Part shown: positions 22,996 through 32,237 of the stretch, one piece after another
Position numbering within the stretch: the stretch's first letter is position 1
Layout of the letters: each line of letters starts with the position of its first letter
The notes under the pieces: model-generated
The model's input: the letters and a program-made list of their open reading frames with translations, nothing else
The model's database searches: none
What the model was told of the DNA's origin: nothing
Position numbers and translations under genes: made by a program
Origin: Acidobacteriota bacterium
GTDB lineage: Bacteria > Acidobacteriota > Thermoanaerobaculia > UBA5066
Direction: 5' to 3'
NCBI GenBank assembly: GCA_029781975.1
Contig: JAKOVQ010000051.1
Span: forward strand, 1-63,687
Length of the DNA stretch: 63,687 bases

Positions 22996-23928
22996 CTACG
23001 CGGACGCCTCGGACAGGCGCCGCATCTCGTCGGCCGTCAGGCGGAGCGAGACGGCCGGCAGGAGCTCGGCGAGCTGCTCCGGCGTCCGGGCGCTGGCGAT
23101 CGGGGCGACGACGGCCGGACGGTCGAGGAGCCAGGCGAGGGCGACGGTGGAGACGGCCGTCCCCCGCCCGGCGGCGACGGCATCGAGCGCGGCGAGGACG
23201 CGGACCCCCTTCGCGTCGAGGTGCTTCGACGCCCCGCCCGCGCGGGCGCTCTCCACCTTCGCGCCGGGGCGGTACTTCCCCGAGAGGAACCCGCTCGCGA
23301 GGGCGTAGTAGGGGAAGCAGGCGAGCCCCTCGCGCGCGCAGAGCGCCGCCAGGTCCCCCTCGTACTCGTCCCGGTGGACGAGGTTGTAGTTGGGCTGCAG
23401 GGCCACGAAGGAGGCGAGGCCGGAGCGCCTCGAGATCGAGAGCGCCTCGGCGAGGCGGGGCGCGGCGTAGTTCGAGGCGGCGACGTGGCGGACCTTCCCC
23501 TCGCGCACGAGCGCGTCGAAGGCGGCGAGGGTCTCCTCGAGGGGCGTTCCGGGGTCGTCGCGGTGGGCGTAGTAGAGGTCGATCCGGTCCGTCCGGAGCC
23601 GGCGGAGCGATGCCTCAGCCGCGGCGCGGATCGTCTTCGGCGAAAGGCCCGTCAGGCCCGCCAGCATCCCCACCTTCGTCGCGACGACGATCCGGTCGCG
23701 ATTGCCCCGGGCGGCCATCCATCGCCCGAGGATCGTCTCGGACTCGCCGCCGGAGTGCCCGGGCACCCAGGCCGAGTAGACGTCCGCGGTGTCGACGAAG
23801 TTGCCGCCGGCCGCGGCGTAGGCGTCGAGGACGGCGAACGACTGCGCCTCGTCGGCCGTCCAGCCGAAGACGTTGCCGCCGAGGCAGAGGGGGAAGACGT
23901 CGAGGGCGGTGGTTCCGATCTTCGTCAT
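22996..23928 (-). CDS. aldo/keto reductase (second)
   Basis: The 310-residue protein starts at the ATG at 23928 with GGAGGACTC upstream. AKR tetrad: Asp and Tyr in FVDTADVYSAW, Lys in IVVATKVGML, His in DLYYAHRDDP. The cofactor end reads VVAPIASARTPEQLAELL. It resembles AKRs of the YajO/YdjG sort. Convergent with the SLC13-type permease, 25 bases apart. The substrate is not predictable. Confidence 0.9.
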   Translation of the reverse strand: MTKIGTTALDVFPLCLGGNVFGWTADEAQSFAVLDAYAAAGGNFVDTADVYSAWVPGHSGGESETILGRWMAARGNRDRIVVATKVGMLAGLTGLSPKTIRAAAEASLRRLRTDRIDLYYAHRDDPGTPLEETLAAFDALVREGKVRHVAASNYAAPRLAEALSISRRSGLASFVALQPNYNLVHRDEYEGDLAALCAREGLACFPYYALASGFLSGKYRPGAKVESARAGGASKHLDAKGVRVLAALDAVAAGRGTAVSTVALAWLLDRPAVVAPIASARTPEQLAELLPAVSLRLTADEMRRLSEASA

Positions 23929-24088
23929 GAGTCCTCCGTGACCTCCTGGCCTCAGCTCCCTCACCCGGGCCGATCTTCCCACGGGCGTCGGCGAAGGCGA
24001 CCACCGGCCGGAACTCGTTGCCGCCGAACGCGATCGCCCCCGGGAGGCGCCCAGGGGGGGAAAGCTCCGGCGCACGAGGATTGCGCCT

Positions 24089-24448
24089 ATGGAGGTCCAA
24101 GAGAATAGAATCGCGGTCGTGAGGGCCCTCTCCCGCAAGGTCGTCGTCCTCGCCGCCGTGCTCGCGCTGCTCGGCGGGGGAGCGAAGCACGACGAGCTGG
24201 CCACGGCGCTCTCGCACGGCTCGTTCCTCTTCCCTCCGGACCACCCGGCCCACGCGCCGTTCGTGCCGCCGGCGGAGCACATCTGCCTGGCCTGCGCCCT
24301 CGCGGCGCTGTCGGTCCCCGCCCCGGCCCCCGGCTCCCTGCTGCCGCCTCCCGACCAGCCGGTCCTCGAGGTGCGTGCCGAGAGCCTCGCCTCGGCGCCC
24401 GACACGCCCGAGCTCCCCGGTCGCTCCCCGCCCCCCTCTCCCGCCTGA
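24089..24448 (+). CDS. small exported protein leading a metal-efflux operon
   Basis: The 119-residue protein has a hydrophobic signal-like segment (VVVLAAVLALLGGG), then a His/Pro-rich part (LSHGSFLFPPDHPAHAPF) and a single CxxC (HICLACALA), ending Pro-rich. It is the first gene before tolC/cusB/cusA-like genes in the same direction (79-base gap), so a metal-binding or sensing role in the envelope is plausible. An alternative GTG start ten codons later (24119) would place the signal sequence right at the N-terminus. No named family recognised. Confidence 0.5.
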   Translation: MEVQENRIAVVRALSRKVVVLAAVLALLGGGAKHDELATALSHGSFLFPPDHPAHAPFVPPAEHICLACALAALSVPAPAPGSLLPPPDQPVLEVRAESLASAPDTPELPGRSPPPSPA

Positions 24449-24527
24449 CGGACGCTCCCGAGGCGTTCTCGGCGGGAGGCGCGTGCCTCCCCGGGACCGG
24501 TCGCTCCACCGCTGGAGGCAAGGATTC

Positions 24528-25835
24528 ATGGCAGGTCCGGATTCGATCCGCGTCATCAACGCCGTCGTGGTCGCCGCGTGTCTCGCGGCGCCCGCGGCGG
24601 CCCAGGTCGCCGCCCGGGAGGGGACCGGAGGAGCCGAGCCGCTTCGCGTCACGCGCGAGCAGGCGATCGAGCAGGCTCTCGGACACAACCCGGGCCTCGT
24701 CGCCGTCCGGGAGCAGGTGGAGCAGGCGCGCGCGCAGGTCGTCGTCGCCGGCGCGTTCCCGGACCCGACGTTCAACGCCGACCTGACCGGCCAGGGCCGC
24801 CCGTTCAGCCCCGGCTCGGCCACGGGGAGCGACCAGAGCATCGGCGTGACGATCCCCTTCCCGGGGAAGCTCGGGATGAGCCGGGCGGTGGCCCGGTCGG
24901 CGGTCCAGGCCGCCGAGTTCAGCCTGGCCCAGATGCGCCAGGAGGTCTCGTCGCAGACCGCGCAGGCGTACGACGCGCTCCTCGTGGCTCTCCGGCACCG
25001 GGACGACCTGCTGAAGAGCCGGGAGTACGCGTCCGACTTCCTCCGGAAGACCCAGGCCCGGTTCCAGGCCGGGACCGTTCCGAAGGTCGACGTCGTCAAG
25101 GCGCGCGTCGACGTCGCGCAGGCCGAGAACGACCTCATCGCGAACGAACGGGCGACCGCGGCCGCGCGGGCTTCGCTCAACCGTCTCCTGGGCCGGCTCG
25201 GAGGCGCCCCTCTCGAGGCGACCGGGAGCCTCGACGTCCCGGCCGAGCCGGCGCCGGTGGAGGCGCTCGAGGAGCTCGCGGAGGCGTCGCGCCCCGAGGT
25301 CAAGGGCCTCGCGGCCCAGCTCTCCGGGGCCCGGGTCGCGACGCGCCTGGCCCGGGAGTACTGGGCGCCGGACGTCGGCCTCGCCCTGGAGCGCAACGCC
25401 GCCGACGGCGCCCCCACCTCGTACACGAGCTACCTCTCGCTCTCCGTCCCGCTCCTCTTCTGGCAGCACCAGAAGGGGGAGGTCGCCGCAGCGCGCCACC
25501 GCGAGGCCGAGCTCGCGGCGACCATCGACGACGCGCGGGCCCAGGTGAGCCTGGACGTGCACGGCGCCTGGGCCGCGGCCTCGACCGCGCGGCGGCAGGC
25601 GGTCTACATCCGCGACGAGCTCCTGCCCGAGGCGCAGGAGGTCTACCGGGTCGCGGCGGTCAGCTACGGCCTCGGCGGCTCCTCCGCCCTCGAGCTCCTC
25701 GACGCCAAGCGGACCCTGGTGGACGCGCAGCGGCAGTACGTCGACGCGCTCGGGGCGGCCAACGACGCGCAGGCCGCGCTCGAGCTGGCCGTCGGCGCCC
25801 CCCTTCCCTCCACGACCTCGGGAGACCATCCATGA
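24528..25835 (+). CDS. TolC-family outer-membrane efflux protein (CusC/CzcC-like)
   Basis: The protein has 435 residues from the ATG at 24528 (GGAGGCAAGGATTC upstream). A signal peptide is followed by two OEP repeats: VTREQAIEQALGHNPGLVAV starts the first and RPEVKGLAAQLSGARVATRL the second, with long coiled helices between (AQTAQ-like QTAQAYDALLVALRHRDDL). Trimeric outer-membrane exit duct. It overlaps the adaptor gene by four bases (ATGA), fixing the operon order outer channel, adaptor, pump. Confidence 0.92.
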   Translation: MAGPDSIRVINAVVVAACLAAPAAAQVAAREGTGGAEPLRVTREQAIEQALGHNPGLVAVREQVEQARAQVVVAGAFPDPTFNADLTGQGRPFSPGSATGSDQSIGVTIPFPGKLGMSRAVARSAVQAAEFSLAQMRQEVSSQTAQAYDALLVALRHRDDLLKSREYASDFLRKTQARFQAGTVPKVDVVKARVDVAQAENDLIANERATAAARASLNRLLGRLGGAPLEATGSLDVPAEPAPVEALEELAEASRPEVKGLAAQLSGARVATRLAREYWAPDVGLALERNAADGAPTSYTSYLSLSVPLLFWQHQKGEVAAARHREAELAATIDDARAQVSLDVHGAWAAASTARRQAVYIRDELLPEAQEVYRVAAVSYGLGGSSALELLDAKRTLVDAQRQYVDALGAANDAQAALELAVGAPLPSTTSGDHP

Positions 25836-26977
25836 AGCACCGTCACCCTCTCTCCACGCGCTCCTGGAGCGCGATCGTCGCCGGCATCGGCGTGGCCCTC
25901 CTCGCGGCCGCGTGTCATCGGGAGGCGCCCGGAGACGCCGCCGCCGGGCCGGGCCCGAAGGACCCCGCGCCCCGGGGGATCCGGACGGAGAAGGTCGCCG
26001 TCTCCTCGTACCGGCGGAGCGTCGAGACGACCGGGACCGTGGCGTTCGACCAGGACCGCTCGACGACGGTCCTCTCTCCGGTCTCCGGACCGGTCAGCCG
26101 GGTCCTCGTCCAGGCGGGCGCGCGGGTGAAGGCCGGAGACCCGCTCGCCGTCGTCCTGTCGCCCGACTTCGCGGCGGACACGAGCGCCCTGAGGAAGGCC
26201 GAGGCGACCGCGCGGAACGCGGAGCGGATCGCCGAGCTCGACCGCCAGCTCTTCGAGAACGACGGGATCTCGCGGCGGGACCTCGAGCAGGCCCGGACCG
26301 ACGCCGTCGGCGCGGCGGCGGACCGCGACGCGGCGCTCCAGCAGCTCCGGAGCCTCGGCGTCGACGAGAGGACGCTCGACGACATCCGGCAGAACAGGCC
26401 CGTGGCGGACCCCGGCGGGGTCATCCGCTCCCCGCTGGCCGGCACCGTCGTCGAGAAGCTCGTCTCGCCGGGTCAGCTCCTGGCGGCCGGCACGACCCCC
26501 TGCTTCACGGTGGCGGACCTCTCCTCGGTGTGGGTCCTGGCCAACGTCTTCGAGGCGGACCTGCCGTTCGTGAAGGTGGGCGACCCGGCCGAGGTGAGGA
26601 TCGGGGCCGGTGCGACGCCGCTCCCGGGGAGGGTGACCTACATCGCCGCGCTCGTCGACCCGGCCACGCGGGCCGTCGCCGTCCGGCTCGAGGTGCCGAA
26701 CACCGGGATGGCGCTCCGGCGGGACCTCTACGTGGACGTGACGATCCGCTCGCGGGTGGAGAGCAGCGCGGTGATGGTGCCCGTGTCGGCGGTCCTGCGC
26801 GACGAGGACGACCTCCCGTTCGTCTTCACGGCCGAGCCGGACGGCACCTTCGCGCGCCACCGCGTCGAGATCGGCCCGCGGGTCGGGGACCGGCAGGCGA
26901 TCGCCTCGGGCCTCGCGGCGGGGGAGTCCGTCGTGGTCGAGGGAGGGCTCTTCCTCTCGGCGGCGGGTCGCTCGTGA
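25832..26977 (+). CDS. RND efflux periplasmic adaptor subunit (CusB/CzcB-like)
   Basis: The 381-residue protein has a lipobox-like signal (LLAAACHR) suggesting a lipid anchor. The membrane-fusion order is visible: beta-barrel start (VETTGTVAFDQDRSTTV), lipoyl half 1 (VSGPVSRVLVQAGARVKAGDPL), helical hairpin (ALRKAEATARNAERIAELDRQ), lipoyl half 2 (IRSPLAGTVVEKLVSPGQLL), barrel (VWVLANVFEADLPFVKVGDP) and a membrane-proximal domain. It bridges pump and TolC-like channel and may hand metal to the pump. Confidence 0.92.
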   Translation: MKHRHPLSTRSWSAIVAGIGVALLAAACHREAPGDAAAGPGPKDPAPRGIRTEKVAVSSYRRSVETTGTVAFDQDRSTTVLSPVSGPVSRVLVQAGARVKAGDPLAVVLSPDFAADTSALRKAEATARNAERIAELDRQLFENDGISRRDLEQARTDAVGAAADRDAALQQLRSLGVDERTLDDIRQNRPVADPGGVIRSPLAGTVVEKLVSPGQLLAAGTTPCFTVADLSSVWVLANVFEADLPFVKVGDPAEVRIGAGATPLPGRVTYIAALVDPATRAVAVRLEVPNTGMALRRDLYVDVTIRSRVESSAVMVPVSAVLRDEDDLPFVFTAEPDGTFARHRVEIGPRVGDRQAIASGLAAGESVVVEGGLFLSAAGRS

Positions 26978-29900
26978 GCGAGCCCGGACCGGTCCCCCCG
27001 GCGGGACCCGGCGAGCGGCCGGCGCCCTCGCTCATCAACCGGGTGGTGGAGGGGGCGCTCCGCCAGCGGCTCCTCAGCGTCTTCCTGGCGGCGCTCCTCG
27101 TCGCGGTCGGAATCCACTCCTTCCGCCGCCTCCCCGTCGACGCCTATCCCGACCTCTCGCCGCCGCAGGTGGAGGTGATCACGCAGTGGGGCGGCCGGGC
27201 CGCGGAGGAGGTCGAGCGGCTCATCACGGTCCCTATCGAGGTCGAGATGAACGGCGTGCCGGGCCTGAAGGTCGTCCGCTCGATCTCGCTCTACGGCCTC
27301 TCGGACGTCCGCCTGACGTTCGTCACCGGGACCGACAGCTACTTCGCCCGGCAGCAGGTGTTCGAGCGGCTCGCCGGGGTCTCCCTCCCGGACGGCGTCG
27401 CGCCGAGCGTCGCGCCGCTCTTCTCCCCCTCGGGGCTGATCTACCGCTACGTCCTCGACAGCCCGGACCGCTCGCCGATGGAGCTGAAGAACCTCGAGGA
27501 CTGGGTGATCGAGCGGCAGTACAAGTCGGTGCCGGGCGTCGCGGACGACTCGGGCCTCGGCGGCCCGACCATGCAGTACCAGGTGCTGCTCGACCCGGCG
27601 AAGGTGGCCGCCGTCGGCCTCTCGGTGCCCCTGATCGTCGGGTCGCTGGGCGCCAACAACGGCAACGCGGGCGGCGGGTTCTACTCCCAGGGGGGGCAGT
27701 TCACCTACGTGCGCGGCCTGGGGCGCCTGGCGACGCCGGAGGACATCGGCAACGTCGTCCTCGCGGTCCACGACGGCACGCCCGTCCTGGTGAAGGACGT
27801 CGGCCGCGTGGTCATCGGGGAGGCTCCGCGCCTCGGCCAGTTCGGGTTCGACGAGCGCGACGAGGCGGTCGAGGGCGTGATCCTGATGCGCCGCGGGGAG
27901 CAGGCCCAGGTCGTGCTGAACCGGATCGAGAAGAAGACGAAGGAGCTGAACGACACGATCCTACCGAAGGACGTGAAGATCCGCCCCTTCTACGACCGGC
28001 GCGAGCTCATCGAGCTGACGACGCGGACCGTCGAGGACAACCTGCTGCGCGGCATGCTCCTCGTGGTCGTCGTCCTCGTCTTCTTCCTCTTCGACCTCCG
28101 CTCCGGCCTGATCGTCGCCGTCACCATCCCGCTGTCGCTCCTCTTCGCCTTCATCTGCCTCGACCTGAAGCACGTCCCCGCCAACCTCCTGTCGATCGGG
28201 GCGATCGACTTCGGCATCCTCGTCGACGCCTCCGTCGTGATGGTCGAGAACGTCTTCCGGCGGATGGCCCTGAACGGCGAGCAGGGGAGCCCGCTGGGCG
28301 TGACGGAGGTGATCGTCCAGGCGGCGGCGGAGGTGGACCGGCCGATCTTCTACGCCGTGGCCGTCATCATCGCCGCGTTCCTTCCCATCTACGCGCTGTC
28401 GGGGCCGTCGGGCGCGCTCTTCCAGCCGATGGCCGACACGACGATCTTCGCGCTGATCGGGTCCCTCCTCGTGGCGCTCACGCTCGTTCCGGTCCTGTGC
28501 GCCTTCTCGCTCCGGGGCGGCGTGAAGGAACGGCGAAACGTCGCGTTCGAGAAGGCCCGGGACCTCTACGCGCGCGGCCTCGACGCCTGCCTCGCGCATC
28601 CCTGGCGCACGACGTTCGCCAGCGTCGTTCTCCTGGGTCTCTCCCTCCTCCTCGTCCCCGGGATCGGGGCCGAGTTCATGCCCCACCTCGACGAGGGCTC
28701 CCTCTGGATCCGGGCCACCATGCCGTCCACCATCTCGTTCGAGGAGGCCGCGAAGATCTCGCCGCGGGTGCGCGCGATCCTCCGCTCCTTCCCCGAGGTC
28801 ACGGTGGTCGGCTCCGAGCTCGGGCGGCCGGACGACGGGACGGACCCGACCGGCTTCTTCAACGACGAGTTCTTCGTCGGGCTGAAGCCCTACCGCGAGT
28901 GGACGGGGAAGTATCCCGACAAGGACGCGCTGATCGCGGCGATCGACGAGAAGCTGAAGGCGTTCCCGGGGATCGTCTTCAACTTCACGCAGCCGGCCGA
29001 GGACGCCGTGGACGAGGCGGAGACCGGGCTGAAGAGCGCCCTGGCCGTGAAGATCTTCGGGCCGGACCTGACCGTCCTCGAGAACCGCGCGAACGCCGTC
29101 AAGGGCGTCCTGCAGAAGGTGCGCGGGATCACGGAGGTCTCGGTGGTTCACCAGCTGGGGCAGCCCAGCCTCACCGTGACGATCGACCGGGCGAAGATCG
29201 CGCGGTACGGCCTGAACGTCGCCGACGTGAACGGGCTCATCGAGGCCGCGGTCGGCGGCGCCGTCGCGACGCAGGTGGTGCAGGGCGAGAGGCTCTTCGA
29301 CCTCGTCGTCCGCCTCGAGCCGTCGTTCCGCCAGACGCCGGCCGCCATCGGGGACATCCTCGTCGCCACCCCCGGAGGCCAGCAGGTGCCGATGAAGGAG
29401 CTGGCCGACATCCGCGAGGTGAGCGGGGCCTCGTTCGTCTACCGCGAGGACAACTCCCGGTACATCGGCGTCCAGTACTCGATCAAGGACCGCGACCTCG
29501 CCGGGGCGGTCGAGGACGCGCAGCGGCAGGTCGCCCGGGCGGTGACGGTCCCCGCGGGATACCGCGTCGTGTGGGGAGGCGAGTACGAGAACTACACCGC
29601 CTCGCGCCGCCAGCTCCAGGTGATCGTCCCCGTGACGCTGCTCGTGATCTTCCTCCTCCTCTTCATGCTCTACTCGAACTTCAAGTTCCCGATGATCACC
29701 GTCCTCGCGGTCCTCCTCTCGGGCCCGATCGGCGGCCTCATCGCCCTCGAGGCGACCGGGACACCGTTCTCCGTCTCCTCGGGCATCGGCTTCCTCGCGC
29801 TCTTCGGCGTCTCCGTGCAGACGGCCGTCATCTTCGTCTCCTACGCGAACGAGCTCCGGAAGGCGGGGAGGGGGATCCTGGAGGCGACGCGCGAGGCGGC

Positions 29901-30114
29901 GGTCCTCCGCTTCCGCCCCATCATGATGACCGGCCTCGTCGCGGCGTTCGGGCTCCTCCCCGCGGCGCTCGCGACCGGGATCGGCTCCGACACGCAGCGG
30001 CCGTTCGCCCTCGTCATCGTGGGGGGGCTCTTCTCGCGCCTCCTCATCAGCGTCTTCCTGATGCCCGCGCTCTACCTGCTGGTGGCGCGGCCGCACGACC
30101 GGCTGGAGGTGTGA
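26974..30114 (+). CDS. heavy-metal efflux RND pump (CusA/CzcA family)
   Basis: The 1046-residue protein starts at GTG 26974 inside the adaptor stop. Twelve transmembrane helices flank two large periplasmic loops. The HME-type TM4 signature reads DFGILVDASVVMVEN, and the family N-terminus is FRRLPVDAYPDLSPPQVEV. It is a proton-driven exporter of heavy-metal cations. The metal (Cu/Ag versus Zn/Co/Ni) cannot be fixed here: I did not identify the Met-pair set of CusA with confidence. Confidence 0.93.
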   Translation: MSEPGPVPPAGPGERPAPSLINRVVEGALRQRLLSVFLAALLVAVGIHSFRRLPVDAYPDLSPPQVEVITQWGGRAAEEVERLITVPIEVEMNGVPGLKVVRSISLYGLSDVRLTFVTGTDSYFARQQVFERLAGVSLPDGVAPSVAPLFSPSGLIYRYVLDSPDRSPMELKNLEDWVIERQYKSVPGVADDSGLGGPTMQYQVLLDPAKVAAVGLSVPLIVGSLGANNGNAGGGFYSQGGQFTYVRGLGRLATPEDIGNVVLAVHDGTPVLVKDVGRVVIGEAPRLGQFGFDERDEAVEGVILMRRGEQAQVVLNRIEKKTKELNDTILPKDVKIRPFYDRRELIELTTRTVEDNLLRGMLLVVVVLVFFLFDLRSGLIVAVTIPLSLLFAFICLDLKHVPANLLSIGAIDFGILVDASVVMVENVFRRMALNGEQGSPLGVTEVIVQAAAEVDRPIFYAVAVIIAAFLPIYALSGPSGALFQPMADTTIFALIGSLLVALTLVPVLCAFSLRGGVKERRNVAFEKARDLYARGLDACLAHPWRTTFASVVLLGLSLLLVPGIGAEFMPHLDEGSLWIRATMPSTISFEEAAKISPRVRAILRSFPEVTVVGSELGRPDDGTDPTGFFNDEFFVGLKPYREWTGKYPDKDALIAAIDEKLKAFPGIVFNFTQPAEDAVDEAETGLKSALAVKIFGPDLTVLENRANAVKGVLQKVRGITEVSVVHQLGQPSLTVTIDRAKIARYGLNVADVNGLIEAAVGGAVATQVVQGERLFDLVVRLEPSFRQTPAAIGDILVATPGGQQVPMKELADIREVSGASFVYREDNSRYIGVQYSIKDRDLAGAVEDAQRQVARAVTVPAGYRVVWGGEYENYTASRRQLQVIVPVTLLVIFLLLFMLYSNFKFPMITVLAVLLSGPIGGLIALEATGTPFSVSSGIGFLALFGVSVQTAVIFVSYANELRKAGRGILEATREAAVLRFRPIMMTGLVAAFGLLPAALATGIGSDTQRPFALVIVGGLFSRLLISVFLMPALYLLVARPHDRLEV

Positions 30115-30178
30115 GGGCGCGGCGTTCCCGGACGCCGCGCCGCAAGGCCCGGCCCCCGGGCTCGCCGGCCGCCGCGCC

Positions 30179-30877
30179 TCAGGGCGGGGGGGGCGGACCT
30201 TCGGGGTCGGGGTCCATCGACTCCTCGCTCGGCGTCACGGCCGCCAGGACGGTGGCCGTCAGGACGAAGAGCGTGGCGGTGATGGCGACGAAGGGGCTGG
30301 CGATCATCTCCCCCACCGCGAGCCGCCGGTGGAACTCGAGGACGTCCTTCGCGCCGACGGGATGGAGGAACACCTTCGTGAGCCAGACCGCGCTGATGAA
30401 GTAGACGAGGAGGAGGTAGTTGCGGCGGAGCCGGAGCCGCATGGCCATCAGCAGGTCGACGGGCGGGGCGGGCCGGCGGAGGTCCTCCGCGAGGCGGAGC
30501 CTCCAGGCCGGGTCCGCGACGGCTCCGCCGGGGCAGAGCTGCCCGAAGAAGTAGTTGGCCTCGAGCATGTGCACGCGCCACTTGGAGTGGAGGATGTGCC
30601 GGTAGCGGCGGGCCTCGATGATCAGGCAGATCGCGATGAGGGCGAGGCAGAGGAGGAGGATGTAGTGGGGGATCGCCGTCGAGCCGAGCGTGAAGGTGGT
30701 CATGCCGGTCGTCAGCAGGATCGCCCAGTTGCTCGTGGTATCGAGGCGGCTCCGCCAGACCGTCATCCGCTGCATCTCGCCGCGGTAGAGGTGGGCCAGG
30801 GCGGTGTGGTAGCCCTCGGGCTCCGTCCCTGGCGCGCGGGCCAGGTACGGGACGGCGGAGAGCTCGTCGGGAGTCAT
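30179..30877 (-). CDS. DUF2270-family membrane protein
   Basis: The 232-residue protein has conserved family features: LAHLYRGEMQRMTVWRSRLD, TTSNWAILLTTGMTTFTLG, a central helix pair (ILLLCLALIAICLIIEARRYR), the motif HMLEANYF, and a C-terminal pair of helices ending in a Pro-rich tail. Function is unknown. It converges with the RND pump gene. Confidence 0.8.
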   Translation of the reverse strand: MTPDELSAVPYLARAPGTEPEGYHTALAHLYRGEMQRMTVWRSRLDTTSNWAILLTTGMTTFTLGSTAIPHYILLLCLALIAICLIIEARRYRHILHSKWRVHMLEANYFFGQLCPGGAVADPAWRLRLAEDLRRPAPPVDLLMAMRLRLRRNYLLLVYFISAVWLTKVFLHPVGAKDVLEFHRRLAVGEMIASPFVAITATLFVLTATVLAAVTPSEESMDPDPEGPPPPP

Positions 30878-30989
30878 CCCGGAGGCAGGCTACCACGGGG
30901 GCGGGAGGGGCCTGGGCCCCTCGGCTCCCGGCGGGGCCTCCCGCTCGAGGCGTCGCGGCGGCGCCGCCGGAGGCGACCGCAGGAGGCGG

Positions 30990-32213
30990 TCACCGGAGGA
31001 CCCCGTGGAGGAGGAGCCCCAGCGCGGCCCCGCCGACGACGAGCCACGTCGGGTTCACGCGCGTGGCCAGGAGGATCGCGGCCCCGAGGACGGCGAGGCC
31101 GACCGTCCAGCCGTCCACCAGGGCGCTCCGCGCCAGGTCGAAGGTCACCGAGGCCATGAGGGCGAGGGCGGCCGCGTTCACGCCGTCGAGGAAGGCGCCG
31201 GCCGTGCGGCTCGCCCTCAGGCGAGAGACGATCCGGACGAGGAAGCCGACGAAGACGAAGCTCGGCAGGAAGATCCCCACGGTGGCCACGACGGCCCCCG
31301 GGCCGCCCGCCAGCAGGTAGCCGATGAAGGTGGCCGTCGAGAAGAGCGGGCCCGGGGTCACCTGGCCGATGGCGATCGCGTCGAAGAGCTGCGTCTCGGT
31401 GAGCCAGCGGTAGCGCTCGACGAGGTCGGCGTGCAGGAAGGCGAGGAGGACGTAGCCGGACCCGAAGAGGACGGCGCCAAGCTTGACGAAGAAGAGGAAG
31501 ACGCTCAGGAGGCCGACCGCGGGAAGGGCAGAGGGAGCTCCCGCCGTCACGAGGAGCGCGAGGGCGGCGGGTCGGCGAGGGCGGACGGCCGACGCGGCCG
31601 AGACCAGGCCGCAGGCGACGAGGACCAGGAGGGGATGGACGGCGAGACGGGTGGCCAGGAGGGCGAGGAGCGCGAGGGGGATCAGCCAGCGGCGCCGGAA
31701 GGCGCTCCGGCCGAGCCTCGAGAGGGCCTCGACGATGATGCCGAGGACGACGGGCTTGACCCCCCAGAGGAGCCCGTGCGCCGCGGGCAGCGCCCCGTAG
31801 CGCACGTAGGCGACGGCCGCCGCGTAGGAGAGGAGCGCGGCGGGGAGGACGAAGCAGAGCCCTCCGAGCACCAGCCCCATCCCGCCCGCCCGCTGGTAGC
31901 CGATCGCCATCGCCATCTGCGTCGCGCTCGGACCCGGGATGAGGTTGCACGCCCCGAGCATGTCGAGGAACGCCTGCCGGCTCAGCCAGCCCCGGCGCTG
32001 CACCGTCTCCGTCTCCATCAGCGAGACGTAGGCCGCGGGGCCGCCGAAGGCGGTGAAGCCGAGCCGGAGGAAGTAGCCGGCGACGTCCCGGAGGGTCTGC
32101 TTGGACGGCCGTCCCGCCGCGACCGCTCCGCTCGCCCCCGAGCCGCCGTCCCGGCCGTCCCCGGCGCCGCGGAGGGCGTCGATCTCGCCTTCCGGCCCGC
32201 CCCTTCGCGTCAC
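30990..32213 (-). CDS. chrA: chromate (CHR-family) transporter, two-domain form
   Basis: The 407-residue protein has duplicated CHR domains: the first carries LGFTAFGGPAAYVSLME and ACNLIPGPSATQMAMAIGY, and the second carries LGAVLFGSGYVLLAFLHADLV and AIGQVTPGPLFSTATFIGYLL. About ten to twelve helices. Long-form ChrA proteins export chromate, competing with sulfate as an analogue. It is the last gene of a minus-strand operon, 24 bases after a PEP-synthase-like gene; in a sulfate reducer an oxyanion exporter might protect Sat or handle sulfate analogues. Confidence 0.9.
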   Translation of the reverse strand: MTRRGGPEGEIDALRGAGDGRDGGSGASGAVAAGRPSKQTLRDVAGYFLRLGFTAFGGPAAYVSLMETETVQRRGWLSRQAFLDMLGACNLIPGPSATQMAMAIGYQRAGGMGLVLGGLCFVLPAALLSYAAAVAYVRYGALPAAHGLLWGVKPVVLGIIVEALSRLGRSAFRRRWLIPLALLALLATRLAVHPLLVLVACGLVSAASAVRPRRPAALALLVTAGAPSALPAVGLLSVFLFFVKLGAVLFGSGYVLLAFLHADLVERYRWLTETQLFDAIAIGQVTPGPLFSTATFIGYLLAGGPGAVVATVGIFLPSFVFVGFLVRIVSRLRASRTAGAFLDGVNAAALALMASVTFDLARSALVDGWTVGLAVLGAAILLATRVNPTWLVVGGAALGLLLHGVLR

Positions 32214-32237
32214 CCGGTGCCCCCCTTCGGCCTCGGG